A stretch of DNA of 46,621 bases from a virus, in IMG/VR virus record IMGVR_UViG_3300047089_000265, positions 1-46,621 of that record, one strand, 5' to 3'. The notes beneath the pieces are model-generated. The model was given only the letters and a program-made list of their open reading frames with translations. It was not told the DNA's origin and made no database searches. Shown one piece after another: positions 1-7,318 of this stretch (its first letter is position 1; each line of letters starts with the position of its first letter). A program made the translations under genes and the position numbers.

Positions 1-63
1 TGTCGGTGGCCACATTCTTGTTGTGAGCGGGGGCCACCGCGCCCGGGAACACGGCAGTCTGAG
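1..63. repeat. Left copy of terminal overlap
   Basis: These 63 bases match positions 46559-46621 with five substitutions. The match lies inside the tail-spike gene and keeps its reading frame. Removing one copy closes a circle of about 46,558 bp. The mismatches suggest the two ends were assembled from slightly different strains in a population, rather than an exact terminal repeat of one virion. Confidence 0.85.
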
Positions 64-127
64 AGCGCAAACAGACTGCCGCCGGGAACAGACACACGAG
101 TAGCAATAGAGAGCGGAATGGGGTCAT
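1..127 (-). CDS. Tail-spike gene, 5' end with signal peptide (continues at 46621)
   Basis: This is the start of the beta-helix protein whose remainder lies at 44568-46621. The ATG is at 127-125, preceded by an AAAGAGA-like ribosome site. Joining 127-64 to 46621-44568 gives 2118 bases, exactly 706 codons including the stop, so the join is in frame. The first residues begin MTPFRSLLLLVCLFPAAVC: one positive residue, a hydrophobic core and small residues, a Sec-type signal peptide. It does not fit a lipobox, because valine precedes the cysteine. Phage tail proteins normally lack signal peptides, so this is odd. It could be a secreted enzyme or a virion protein acquired from a bacterial secreted protein. 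Confidence 0.8.
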   Translation of the reverse strand, partial: MTPFRSLLLLVCLFPAAVCLRSQTAVFPGAVAPAHNKNVATD

Positions 128-144
128 GTAAAGAATCTCTTTAC

Positions 145-855
145 TTACTTACCTGCGGCTTTTGCCGTAACCTGTTCGATCAGCCGGGAGCGGTCAAAGA
201 GGGCCAGCTCCATCGGTAAAATATCGAAATTCGCCGCCCGGCTCCTGGCCCGCACAAAGTCACCCAGAACGGTCATGCGGTCCAGAAAGCGGTTCAGATA
301 TTTCATGCCCCGCTGCAGGCCTTGCGCGCCTTCCTTCAGGCGCACGCGATAGATGCCGTAGTCGACCAGATCAATGTGATACTCTTCCGGGATCTCGGGA
401 AACTGATCGCCCACGATCTGCACCGGAGCGCGCGCATACGTGACTGTCAGCTGCGTGTCTGCGTTCACCTGCGGAGTGATCGCGAACAGGTTGAATCCCA
501 TGGCCACGTACCGCGCAGGCGTGCCGAGCGTCTGCTGCCATTGCTCGTTGGCCGCGTCCAGCTGTTTCAGCGTGGCCGGCCGCAGCCGTCCCGCGGGCCC
601 CAGCACCCGAAGCGGAACCAGATAATCCGGAAGCACCGTGCGAATCCCGAAAAACGCGGTACCGGCCGTCGCCGTGAACGGCGCGGTAGCCTCCAGACAC
701 AATGTCAACAGGGTGACCAGTTCCTGCCCTTCGTTGATCACGGCCAGGATCTCGGCAGGGATGCCGCCGGCAGGGTCCGCGGTGATCGAGAGCGAAGCCG
801 GGTACGAGTCGTCGGCGCGGATCAGAATGCGCTGTGCGATCTCGGCAGAGGTCAC
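145..855 (-). CDS. Virion neck/adaptor-like protein, 236 aa
   Basis: An open frame extends further upstream, but that part is a shadow of the next gene. The real start is a GTG at 855-853 overlapping the upstream TGA as GTGA, beginning VTSAEIAQR. No named domain is certain. Residues around 120-180 share a pattern with the 43878-44564 protein: LRPA, lysine, leucine, then EQ, then GTP, then a tyrosine-rich strand. The two are probably paralogues. The gene sits between the neck proteins and the tail spike, which starts 17 bases downstream, so a neck, adaptor or tail-assembly role is inferred. There are no membrane segments. Confidence 0.75.
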   Translation of the reverse strand: MTSAEIAQRILIRADDSYPASLSITADPAGGIPAEILAVINEGQELVTLLTLCLEATAPFTATAGTAFFGIRTVLPDYLVPLRVLGPAGRLRPATLKQLDAANEQWQQTLGTPARYVAMGFNLFAITPQVNADTQLTVTYARAPVQIVGDQFPEIPEEYHIDLVDYGIYRVRLKEGAQGLQRGMKYLNRFLDRMTVLGDFVRARSRAANFDILPMELALFDRSRLIEQVTAKAAGK

Positions 856-1721
856 GGTCGTTGCCAGCGGTTCAGCCGGTGCCGTATCAGATAGTCCGGC
901 AGGCGCATGCGCGTGACCGGCTGCCGCAGGGCCTCGTTGGCTCGCATGGTGGACAGTGCCCGCTGCGCCTCGGCCGCGGCCAGCTGCGCACCGTTGTAAT
1001 CCTTCTGCAGGCGCAGGATTTTGCTGGACACTCCTTCGACCAGCGCGGTAGCGGGCTCCATCCAGGCCGCAAAGGCCGCGCTGCCCGTTCCCGGCTGTAG
1101 CAGTTCTGCGGTGTAGTGAAACGGGATGCCGATGGACGCGTCCGGGCATGGGTACAGCTCCACCTGCATATCGGGAGGGGTATTGGTGTCGTCCATGAAC
1201 GACGCCCAGTTCATGGGAGTGCCGAAGGTCGGACGGCTGGGTGCGGACAGGTTCAGCTGGTCCCGCGACAGGCGCTCGAGCGGACCGAGGTCCGGTGTGG
1301 TGAAGGCGTTGTCCTCGAGGATGCGGCAGTCGGGCGGCATGGCGTAGATCGACTGGTAGACCGAATAACCTGCCAGCGTGTTGCCGGTGCCCTGGTAGGG
1401 ACGGTCGAGTATCCCGACAAGCGTATTGAGATAGGTGAACCCGTAGAACGCGTTGTCGCCGGTCACCCGAAACTGCCTGCCCGTCATGGCCCCCGTCCAC
1501 GAGCCTCCGGCCAGTGTGACGACGGTCGAGCCGGCCGTTACGGTAACGGTACCGGTCTGGTACGGCGCGACCGTTTGCAGGACCAGCGATTTCTCGAGCC
1601 GCGACCAGGCCAGCGATTGCAGGATTTCGCCGTACCTGTCGCTTATGTAGCCGTCCAAAACATCGGCATCGGTGCCGGGGTACTGCTTGAGCATGCGCAT
1701 GCGCAGCGTGCCGAGAGTCAT
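852..1721 (-). CDS. Phage neck/head-tail adaptor-like structural protein, 289 aa
   Basis: The chosen start is the ATG at 1721-1719, which overlaps the previous TGA (ATGA); the frame opens 24 codons earlier, but that part lies inside the neighbouring gene. The protein starts MTLGTLRMRMLKQY and continues with a helical segment resembling N-termini of podovirus head-tail adaptors. A beta-rich middle with TVTVTAGS-type strands follows, then a helical C-terminus. It lies in a translationally coupled run from capsid to spike. Adaptor function is inferred from position and general shape. I cannot name the family with certainty. Confidence 0.75.
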   Translation of the reverse strand: MTLGTLRMRMLKQYPGTDADVLDGYISDRYGEILQSLAWSRLEKSLVLQTVAPYQTGTVTVTAGSTVVTLAGGSWTGAMTGRQFRVTGDNAFYGFTYLNTLVGILDRPYQGTGNTLAGYSVYQSIYAMPPDCRILEDNAFTTPDLGPLERLSRDQLNLSAPSRPTFGTPMNWASFMDDTNTPPDMQVELYPCPDASIGIPFHYTAELLQPGTGSAAFAAWMEPATALVEGVSSKILRLQKDYNGAQLAAAEAQRALSTMRANEALRQPVTRMRLPDYLIRHRLNRWQRP

Positions 1722-2185
1722 CGTGCCTGCACCGATAGCGTATAGGTGATCGAGGCCGAGGCCACCAACTCGTAGCCCAGGTACGAGCCCCATGGCCCGT
1801 GCCGCACCAGTCCCGCGCCTAGCGTGCGGATGCCCTGCGCGGTTCCTGCCGTGTCAGTCTGCAGTACTGACGGGTCGTTAGCCGAGACACCGGGAGCAGC
1901 GCCCGTGACTGTGGCCGGTATGGTGTTCTGCGATACCAGCCGGGCCGTGAACGTTTTGGGGCCGGCCGTGACCTGCGGGAAATGCACGAGGTCCCAGCTG
2001 CCGTATCCGTCTCCGGTGGTCAGGTAGAAATCAGCAGTGCCCGATGCCGCGGTGACCTGCAGGGTAACGACCAGCTCGCTGAACCGGTCTAACTCCGGCT
2101 CGAACGCCGGCGCGGAAAAGTTGGCGGTCTTGGTAACGGCACTGGCGAGCAGGACATGGAATACATCTCGTTGGGTTCTTCCCAT
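1718..2185 (-). CDS. Structural protein of unknown family, 155 aa
   Basis: The protein is beta-rich, with many Thr, Ser, Ala and Gly residues and few charges, typical of small phage virion proteins. It starts MGRTQRDVFHVLL at an ATG with a GGAGGC-type ribosome site just upstream. Its stop overlaps the start of the adaptor-like gene, which implies coupled translation. It lies between a 169-residue virion protein and the adaptor, so a neck or capsid-completion role is likely. I do not recognise a family. Confidence 0.75.
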   Translation of the reverse strand: MGRTQRDVFHVLLASAVTKTANFSAPAFEPELDRFSELVVTLQVTAASGTADFYLTTGDGYGSWDLVHFPQVTAGPKTFTARLVSQNTIPATVTGAAPGVSANDPSVLQTDTAGTAQGIRTLGAGLVRHGPWGSYLGYELVASASITYTLSVQAR

Positions 2186-2234
2186 TTTGCCTCCGGTTTT
2201 GAGGGGCAGAAGCCGGTAAGCTCCTGCCCTTCTG

Positions 2235-2744
2235 CTAGCCCATGCGTTTGAACTCGCACGTGATGACCACGTTGGCCGCGGCGGTCGTCGCGCTGGGCGC
2301 CCACATAGCGAGTTCGTCGCCGTCCGCGAATTGCGAATTGGCAGCGGTCGCGTGGAGCACGCCGTTCTGGTTGGTGTCCGCCGGCTGCGTTAGATCGAAG
2401 GCCGTCGCCAGACACGGCAGGCCCGACGCCTTAGCCGTGCCGGACGGGACCTTCGTCGGCATGACGGTGCCGGCCGACCCAGCCGTCTCGTGCCGCTCCC
2501 GGGCCGAGGTAAGCTGCCAGACGGGACCGGTGGCGCTCGCGCCGGTCGGGTCCCGCGGAATGTTGATCGCCGGGAAAATGTAGACGCCGCCGTAATTCGT
2601 CGATGTGGCCGCGTCCGCTCCCTTCAGGACGAACTGAACGGTTAAGCGGGAGAGCCCGACCTCGCCTCCGCCTCTGCGCTGCGCGGTCGAGCCGGGAACC
2701 TGGGAGGTGCGTTGACTGCCGAAACGGGTTTCGCCTCTCGCCAT
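2235..2744 (-). CDS. Structural protein of unknown family, 169 aa
   Basis: It begins MARGETRFGSQRTSQVPG, a basic and polar N-terminus followed by a beta-rich body ending ITCEFKRMG. It starts three bases downstream of the major capsid stop and so belongs to the same late transcript. The length and position immediately after the capsid gene fit a minor capsid or head-completion protein. No motif allows a firmer call. Confidence 0.75.
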   Translation of the reverse strand: MARGETRFGSQRTSQVPGSTAQRRGGGEVGLSRLTVQFVLKGADAATSTNYGGVYIFPAINIPRDPTGASATGPVWQLTSARERHETAGSAGTVMPTKVPSGTAKASGLPCLATAFDLTQPADTNQNGVLHATAANSQFADGDELAMWAPSATTAAANVVITCEFKRMG

Positions 2745-2747
2745 AAC

Positions 2748-3671
2748 TTAGGCCCCCGGATTTCCATAGATCCCGCGCCAGCCGTAAAACCCGAAATCGG
2801 CGCGGTACCGCATGTACACGTAGCCGACCTCGTTCTTCTCGAGGTAATCGGACTTGGTGTAGGGCTGCTTGCGCCACAGCCACATGGTTTCGGTGTCGTT
2901 CGGAGGAGCGACTAAGAACCAGGCGTCCGGGTCGGTCAGGAACGACCAGATGATCGGGTCGATCGTGCCGCCGTTCTCGGTGTACTTGAAGGCGTTCGTT
3001 GCGCGGTTGGCGGTGTCCGAGCGGTCCTGAGATTTCAGGATCTCGTACGCGTTCCAGCGATTGCTGGGATGGATCAGCACGTTGGGAGTCGGCAAGAGCT
3101 GCAGAAAACCCTCGTGCGTTTTGGTGACTTCCCAGTCGGTCATGGCCAGCTCGAGAGAGGTGATGTCGAGGTCCGCGGCGGTGCCGAGGTTGGTCTGCGT
3201 GCCGCCGGCTTTCACTAACGGGTGGATGGCGGAGCACAGAGGCTGTCCGTCCGGGCCGGGGTAGTTGGTGCCGTCGAAGGCGTTGTTGTAGACGCTGGCT
3301 CCCTGGATCTCGATCGTCTGGTTGATCGAGTTGGCGAGAGCAACTGCGCGCTTCGAGATGATGCCGACCTGGTCGTCTTCGACCAGCTCCTGCGAGGCCG
3401 CGATGCCCAAGCCGAACTTGGCCGGCTTGAACGTCTTGTTGTAACCCTGTACGAAGGTATCTACCGGGGTGTCCGCGCCTTCGTTGATCTTGCTTGCGAG
3501 TCCTACGCCGGCCATCTGCGAGAACTGCTCGATCATGCGGTTGGTGGTGTCGGTGTTCAACAGCTTGGCGTATAGCTGCTGCTTCTGGTTGTAGGTTTTC
3601 CAGATCTTGGCGTTGAGCGCCGGCAGCATCGTGGTGTCGAAGAAGTCGGAGAAATTGCCGCGAATCATCAT
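2748..3671 (-). CDS. Major capsid protein, 307 aa
   Basis: The protein forms the icosahedral shell. Its sequence matches the Mu-like/HK97-fold major head subunit style. The N-terminal region (FFDTTMLPALNAKIW) is followed by a segment with TFKPAKFGLG and ASQELVEDD (roughly residues 80-100). An IQGASVYNNAF motif lies in the middle and a beta-rich domain ends in RADFGFYGWRGIYGN. The length is normal for the family. Two Met codons begin the frame; the first is used here. The gene sits between a decoration-like protein and minor structural proteins and downstream of the scaffold-like gene, the expected order. Confidence 0.85.
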   Translation of the reverse strand: MMIRGNFSDFFDTTMLPALNAKIWKTYNQKQQLYAKLLNTDTTNRMIEQFSQMAGVGLASKINEGADTPVDTFVQGYNKTFKPAKFGLGIAASQELVEDDQVGIISKRAVALANSINQTIEIQGASVYNNAFDGTNYPGPDGQPLCSAIHPLVKAGGTQTNLGTAADLDITSLELAMTDWEVTKTHEGFLQLLPTPNVLIHPSNRWNAYEILKSQDRSDTANRATNAFKYTENGGTIDPIIWSFLTDPDAWFLVAPPNDTETMWLWRKQPYTKSDYLEKNEVGYVYMRYRADFGFYGWRGIYGNPGA

Positions 3672-3673
3672 GG

Positions 3674-4219
3674 TTAGATACCTGCCTTTTGGTCCGCTCC
3701 GACCAGGTTATTGAAGGTGACTTCTACGCGGGCAAATGCTGCCGCCACGTTGTCGGGAGACTCCCACAGCTTGCGTACCTTGAGATCCCACGTGTTGGTT
3801 ATCGCGAGCGTGCTCTCGTCCAATTGGTGTTTGGAGAGCTTGAGGGAGGGGTTGCCTGCGGTCAGTTTGATCTTGGCGCACAGACTGAGTGAGGCGGGAA
3901 CTAAGAAGATGGCGCCGGTGCCGTCTCCCTGTGTCAGGAAAACCGCTCCGCCGTCGCCGAGAACTACGAGGTGATCGGTCGCGGTCGAAGCCGCGCCCCA
4001 GATCAGGTTGACTCCCAGCACCGGCGTGCTGCCGGGTGAGATGGCTGCGTCTATGCATGCGGTGGGCTTGGTGCCTGCCGCTGCGTGAGTAACTGCGTCG
4101 TTGATGAACAGGGCAGTCCCGTAGCCCGCCAATTTGTGGGCCGCGACCGCTTCTACCTGCCCGCCGGCCATCGTCCGCATGAGCGGACGGAACCCGAACG
4201 GGTTATTTACATTTGCCAT
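3674..4219 (-). CDS. Capsid decoration/head protein, 181 aa
   Basis: The N-terminus MANVNNPFGFRPL is typical of small phage head proteins found beside the major capsid gene. The body is beta-rich (LGVNLIWGA, VVLGDGGAVFLTQGD) and ends near an RVEVTFNNL strand. It probably coats or stabilises the capsid. It is two bases from the capsid start on the same transcript. Its ribosome site (GGAG at 4226-4229) lies inside a perfect 9-bp stem, so translation may be controlled by RNA folding. Confidence 0.75.
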   Translation of the reverse strand: MANVNNPFGFRPLMRTMAGGQVEAVAAHKLAGYGTALFINDAVTHAAAGTKPTACIDAAISPGSTPVLGVNLIWGAASTATDHLVVLGDGGAVFLTQGDGTGAIFLVPASLSLCAKIKLTAGNPSLKLSKHQLDESTLAITNTWDLKVRKLWESPDNVAAAFARVEVTFNNLVGADQKAGI

Positions 4220-4220
4220 T

Positions 4221-4267
4221 CTTCGCTCCTATTTGAGTTGGGGAACAATTGCCTCAAGGGAGCGAAG
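4221..4267 (-). promoter_or_regulatory. Hairpin covering the ribosome site of the decoration gene
   Basis: The arms CTTCGCTCC (4221-4229) and GGAGCGAAG (4259-4267) are perfectly complementary. A second 5-bp stem TTGAG/CTCAA lies inside, with a 15-base loop. On the minus-strand transcript the GGAGCGAAG arm is the Shine-Dalgarno region directly before the 4219 start codon. There is no U-tract, so it is not a terminator. It could repress translation until opened, or protect the 5' end of a processed mRNA. Confidence 0.65.
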
Positions 4268-4362
4268 ACTTCGACGTCTGAGGTGATCCGTCCTCGGCGT
4301 TCCGGGGGGCTGTTTTAGGCCACAATGAAACGCACTGGCTTCGCAGGGGTGTTACTTACTGA

Positions 4363-4539
4363 CTAGTTACTAACTTCGCGTAATTCGCTGGCTTCGGCTT
4401 TTAACTGCTGCTTCAGTTTGGCCTCTGCACAACGGGCACAGAACTTACCGCAGCTTCCGTTCCAGCGGTCAAAGACTTCTTTGCTGGCGCGTTTGGGACA
4501 CGCCGCGCACTTGACCTGAAGATATTTGAGATAGGCCAC
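4363..4539 (-). CDS. Small zinc-binding protein, 58 aa
   Basis: The downstream part of a longer open frame looks like a genuine protein. It has two Cys pairs (KCAACPK and KFCARCAE) that could bind one zinc, followed by a charged helix (AKLKQQLKAEASEL). The part upstream of the GTG at 4539 is translated 12-bp repeat array and is not credible as protein. There is no good ribosome site, so the start is uncertain; reading through the array from 4803 (146 aa) is a less likely alternative. Function is unknown. Zinc-binding mini-proteins recur in this genome. Confidence 0.5.
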   Translation of the reverse strand: MAYLKYLQVKCAACPKRASKEVFDRWNGSCGKFCARCAEAKLKQQLKAEASELREVSN

Positions 4540-4553
4540 AACGTCGTTCTTGA

Positions 4554-4870
4554 CCCGCAGCTTCCGGTGCGTGCGTTCTACCGTGCTCCCGCAGCTTCCA
4601 GACTTCGCAAACCCCGCAGCTTCCGAGCCAATCCGGCGGCACCGCAGCTTCCACGGTGACGGGCATGCCGCAGCTTCCCGCACATCGCAAAGGCGTCCCG
4701 CAGCTTCCCGGCCAGTTGGGCACCACCCGCAGCTTCTACCGGTGAACTGCCCCGCAGCTTCCGCGACCAGGCGGGCCGCATGCCGTAGCTTCCCGGTGGC
4801 CAAGCGAACAGCCCGCAGCTTCCGGCAATTCGGTCCGCCTGCCCGCAGCTTCCTGTCTTCCGAACCTGGT
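4554..4870 (-). repeat. Array A, main block: 11 copies of the 12-bp motif
   Basis: Plus-strand reading gives CCCGCAGCTTCC (minus: GGAAGCTGCGGG) eleven times, with single-base variants such as CCGTAGCTTCC. Separating segments are unrelated in sequence and 13-22 bases long, about 17 on average. The block directly abuts structured element A on the side expected if the element is read first on the minus strand. It lies inside the late structural operon between a scaffold-side gene and the decoration gene. All three minus frames stay open across much of it, producing spurious ORFs. Confidence 0.9.
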
Positions 4871-5025
4871 CCCGCAGCCGCCGGTAAAAATTCAGTGGAA
4901 GCTTACGCGGCTGCCGCGGCCTAATGCGCGGATATCGCGTACGTTTAGCAGCTTTCCGCGGACGTTCGGGCCGGCAAGCGTGCCCGACGGTGACCGCGCT
5001 GCGCCTGACGGTGGCGCTCAAGTCC
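4871..5025 (-). ncRNA. Structured array-associated element, copy A
   Basis: This copy matches copies at 28071-28221, 20514-20660 and 43471-43613. On the minus strand it begins with a GCGCC-ACCGTCA-GGCGC hairpin (5017-5001) and ends GGCGGCTGCGGG, which resembles the array repeat. An inverted near-copy of the repeat lies at 4897-4910. GCAGCCGC and GCGGCTGC can form an 8-bp stem around it. Helix conservation with base-pair compensation in copy C suggests a functional RNA. Strand is inferred from array position. Confidence 0.65.
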
Positions 5026-5033
5026 TATTCTGC

Positions 5034-5065
5034 GGGTTGTGGGTTATGGGGTGATGGGTGATGGG
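5034..5065 (+). repeat. G-tract with 7-bp period, potential G-quadruplex
   Basis: GGG tracts recur every 7-8 bases (GGGTTGT GGGTTAT GGGGTGAT GGGTGAT GGG), five tracts in all. It lies 8 bases from element A. Element B has the same kind of tract 12 bases away, so the two appear to travel together. Confidence 0.75.
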
Positions 5066-5084
5066 CAGGCCACCCTGTGCATAT

Positions 5085-5213
5085 CCCGCAGCTTCCATTT
5101 GTTGCAGCATCCCGCAGCTTCCAGGCACAAACACCCGACGTGTGCCCGCAGCTTCCTGATCAAGGTCATCTACCCCGCGGCTTCCGCTATACCCGCATTG
5201 TCCCGCAGCTTCC
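5085..5213 (-). repeat. Array A, leader-side block: five repeats
   Basis: Five copies of the motif, one of them degenerate (CCCGCGGCTTCC), lie on the other side of element A and its G-tract, in the same orientation as the main block. The last copy ends 13 bases before the stop of the 5227-5823 gene. Separating segments are 14-27 bases long. Confidence 0.85.
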
Positions 5214-5226
5214 GCTGCCATCATAT

Positions 5227-5823
5227 CTAATCGGCCACGGCTGTTCTGCCGCCCTCTTCGAGGTACTGTTGCTTGACCTGCCCGAGCAGCTTGTTGCCGT
5301 GCTCCCGTACGGCCTTGTTGCGGGCCACGGCTACCGACTCCGGCATCATGGCAAGAAACTGATTCCGGACTTTGACCTGCTTGCCGTCCGCGTCGAGCAC
5401 CGGCACCCAGCCGCGCATACCGCGCCGGTCGACTACAGACGGCGACAGGAACCGTCCACGCATGCCGGGCGGGATGTGCTCGGCCATCGCTTCCTTCATC
5501 GGGTTCGGCGCGTCCGACAGCGTCATGCCGAGATCGACCACCGCGTCTTTGCGGTGCTCGAGTGCCTTGCTGAACTCGTCGCGCGTGACCCGTGCCGCTG
5601 ATTCGCTCTTGCCCTCGTTAGCCTCGGCGATGCCTTCGTCGGTCTGCTGGTACAGGATGCGTCCCTGAGCCTCGATCGGCATATCCGACACCAGCACACC
5701 GCCCACATGCAGATCGAGCACCGGGTTTGCCGGGAAGTCGTCAGGCGGGGTGCGCGTCAGCACCGGGCTATCGCCGATGCCTGCGGCTTCTGCGCCGGTA
5801 TCAAACTGTTTCTTGTTTGGCAT
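5227..5823 (-). CDS. Conserved-looking head-region protein, 198 aa
   Basis: It starts MPNKKQFDTGAEAAG at an ATG that directly abuts the stop of the scaffold-like gene. The middle contains VDLGMTLSDAPNPMKEAM and RFLSPSVVDRRGMRGW; the C-terminus is helical (ARNKAVREHGNKLL). It is rich in charged residues with no membrane segment. The position between scaffold and capsid suggests a head-assembly or capsid-associated role. I do not recognise the family. Confidence 0.7.
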   Translation of the reverse strand: MPNKKQFDTGAEAAGIGDSPVLTRTPPDDFPANPVLDLHVGGVLVSDMPIEAQGRILYQQTDEGIAEANEGKSESAARVTRDEFSKALEHRKDAVVDLGMTLSDAPNPMKEAMAEHIPPGMRGRFLSPSVVDRRGMRGWVPVLDADGKQVKVRNQFLAMMPESVAVARNKAVREHGNKLLGQVKQQYLEEGGRTAVAD

Positions 5824-6672
5824 TTATCGTCTCCTCCGCATGCCGTCCGTTTTCTTCTTCTCAGTCAGGAATTCCTCGTTGGTGATTCCCATCTGCTTGA
5901 CCAACTGCTTCGCCTGCGGGCCGAGGCTGTCGTCGGGGTCTTCGAGCGGTGCGCGTCCGGGCCGGTTATCCTGTGCCGCTACGCGGGCACGCCGGTCGGT
6001 CTCCACGCGGTCGTACTCGTCGCCGTCGTCGCCGTCGTCCTTTTTGCTGCGCGCCTCCATCGCCAGGCGGGACTTGGCCGCTTTGGCCGCGGCGAACAGA
6101 GTTGCCGGCGATTTTTTCGCCTGCGGATCGAACGCAATCAGCTCCTGAAACTCTTCCGCCGTCGCGCGGAACAGAGCGGACTTGTTGTCGGCCAGTTCCG
6201 GGAATTTCGTCATCAGCTGCGAGTCGGTCGAGATCTTGCCGCGCTCCACATCGACCGTGCGCCGGGCTACCTTCGCCGCGATCTCGGCGACCTGCTGCGC
6301 GTTGACGTACCCCTCGGTGGCCTTGGCCACCAGAGCCTGGATGGCGCGCGGTCCTTTACTGATCGCCTCGAGCCACTTGTCGGGGTCATGGAAGATGGCT
6401 TCGTCTACGTCCGACGTGCCGGTGACTGCCGGCGGCAGCAAGTCGGATGTCTCGATCGGGTCTTCTTCTTCGGCTGGCGCAGCTTGCTGCGGGTGCCCGT
6501 TGCCATTGCCGCGGGCGCGGTCTGCCCAGAACCGTTCGCTGGCGCGGGCCTCGCCGAGCTCGCGCTCCATGCGGGCCAGCTCGGCTTTCGATACGGTGAC
6601 GGTTTCCGCCTGGCCTTTCGGCGCTGCGGGCTGGTCTACTGCCTCGTTGTCGAGGACGTCTTCATTAGGCAT
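5824..6672 (-). CDS. Probable scaffolding protein, 282 aa
   Basis: The protein is acidic at the N-terminus (MPNEDVLDNEAVDQP) and strongly helical, with a predicted coiled coil (SKAELARMERELGEAR, about residues 28-43). A basic C-terminus (EKKKTDGMRRRR) could contact capsid protein. Low-complexity, charged, coiled-coil proteins between portal and capsid genes are typically scaffolds that guide procapsid assembly. The length is in the usual range. It abuts its neighbours on both sides without a gap. The assignment rests on composition and position, not on a sequence motif. Confidence 0.65.
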   Translation of the reverse strand: MPNEDVLDNEAVDQPAAPKGQAETVTVSKAELARMERELGEARASERFWADRARGNGNGHPQQAAPAEEEDPIETSDLLPPAVTGTSDVDEAIFHDPDKWLEAISKGPRAIQALVAKATEGYVNAQQVAEIAAKVARRTVDVERGKISTDSQLMTKFPELADNKSALFRATAEEFQELIAFDPQAKKSPATLFAAAKAAKSRLAMEARSKKDDGDDGDEYDRVETDRRARVAAQDNRPGRAPLEDPDDSLGPQAKQLVKQMGITNEEFLTEKKKTDGMRRRR

Positions 6673-7020
6673 TTAACGCAATCCTGCTTTGTATCCGAAC
6701 TCCGTAGGGCCATACAGCTCCTTCCGTTTCTTCACGTACTTGGCGTCGCACGCCAGGCACATCATCCGGTAGACGCCGTTTTCCATATGGCACACCATGC
6801 GGTTCTGGCCGATTGCCCGCAGCGTGTCCCACGGCGTGTGACACTCGCTGCACTCGGTCGGAGGCGTGCCCGTGGCCAGCGCGTGCAGTGCCTCCTCGTG
6901 CCGGTGGAAGCAGTCGACACACTGACTAAAGCCGGTGTGCCGGATCATGTCGTACGGACTGCGGAACCGCCGGCAGGACGGGCAAATCTCGGCTACGTGT
7001 ACCGCTGCCGGTGCGGTCAT
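6673..7020 (-). CDS. Multi-Cys zinc-finger protein, 115 aa
   Basis: It has several CxxC pairs (ICPSCRRF, CVDCFHRHEE, CSECHTPW, CLACDAKYVKK), enough for two zinc sites. The spacing suggests treble-clef or rubredoxin-like knuckles. It starts at an ATG with an AAAGAGG ribosome site 5 bases away. Its stop abuts the scaffold-like gene, so it probably opens a short transcript that starts beside the divergent toxin-antitoxin cluster. Function is unknown; nucleic-acid binding is possible but not shown. Confidence 0.7.
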   Translation of the reverse strand: MTAPAAVHVAEICPSCRRFRSPYDMIRHTGFSQCVDCFHRHEEALHALATGTPPTECSECHTPWDTLRAIGQNRMVCHMENGVYRMMCLACDAKYVKKRKELYGPTEFGYKAGLR

Positions 7021-7045
7021 AAAACCTCTTTAGTACTCTGGTACC

Positions 7046-7075
7046 TTGCTGCTATTCCGCGTGACGGCATAGAAT
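7046..7075 (+). promoter_or_regulatory. Candidate promoter of the toxin-antitoxin cluster
   Basis: TTGCTG (7046-7051), an 18-base spacer and TAGAAT (7070-7075) resemble sigma-70 -35 and -10 boxes. Transcription would start about 6-7 bases later, at or next to the ATG at 7082, so the first gene could be translated from a leaderless mRNA. Confidence 0.45.
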
Positions 7076-7081
7076 AAAGCT

Positions 7082-7318
7082 ATGGCCCCTTCTAATCAAG
7101 TGATCGTCAGTGATCCGGAACTTATGGGCGGCACGCCGTGCTTCCGTGGCACGCGCGTACCGTTTGAAAACCTGATCGACTACCTCGAGAGCTATGAAGC
7201 TCTGGATGAATTTCTAGATAACTTTCCATCGGTTACTCGCGAAGAAGCGATTGCGGCGCTCGAGCACGCGAAAGACTTAGTTCTTGCGGAGGCGCACGCT
7301 GAAACTACTTCTCGATGA
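7082..7318 (+). CDS. DUF433-type antitoxin, 78 aa
   Basis: The core GTPCFRGTRVPFENLIDYLE followed by EALDEFLDNFPSVTREEAIAAL is the DUF433 signature, a helix-turn-helix-like fold. DUF433 proteins are commonly paired with DUF5615 PIN-like toxins as antitoxin and autorepressor. The gene precedes and overlaps such a toxin by about 35 bp. It lies on the plus strand, against the surrounding late genes, consistent with separate acquisition and lysogenic expression. Confidence 0.85.
   Translation: MAPSNQVIVSDPELMGGTPCFRGTRVPFENLIDYLESYEALDEFLDNFPSVTREEAIAALEHAKDLVLAEAHAETTSR

Noticed and set aside
855-1500. Long upstream extension of the 145-855 frame
   Set aside because: It overlaps the real 852-1721 gene in another frame, and its residues are Arg/His/Gly-rich shadow sequence with no protein-like pattern.
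4578-5021. Proteins translated from array A (EAAG, GSCG or KLR repeats)
   Set aside because: The 12-bp motif lacks stops in all three minus frames, so long frames arise automatically; there is no start signal and the segments between repeats are not protein-like.
5707-7077. 456-residue plus-strand frame
   Set aside because: It runs antisense to the scaffold and zinc-finger genes and reads Arg/Val/Leu-rich shadow sequence.
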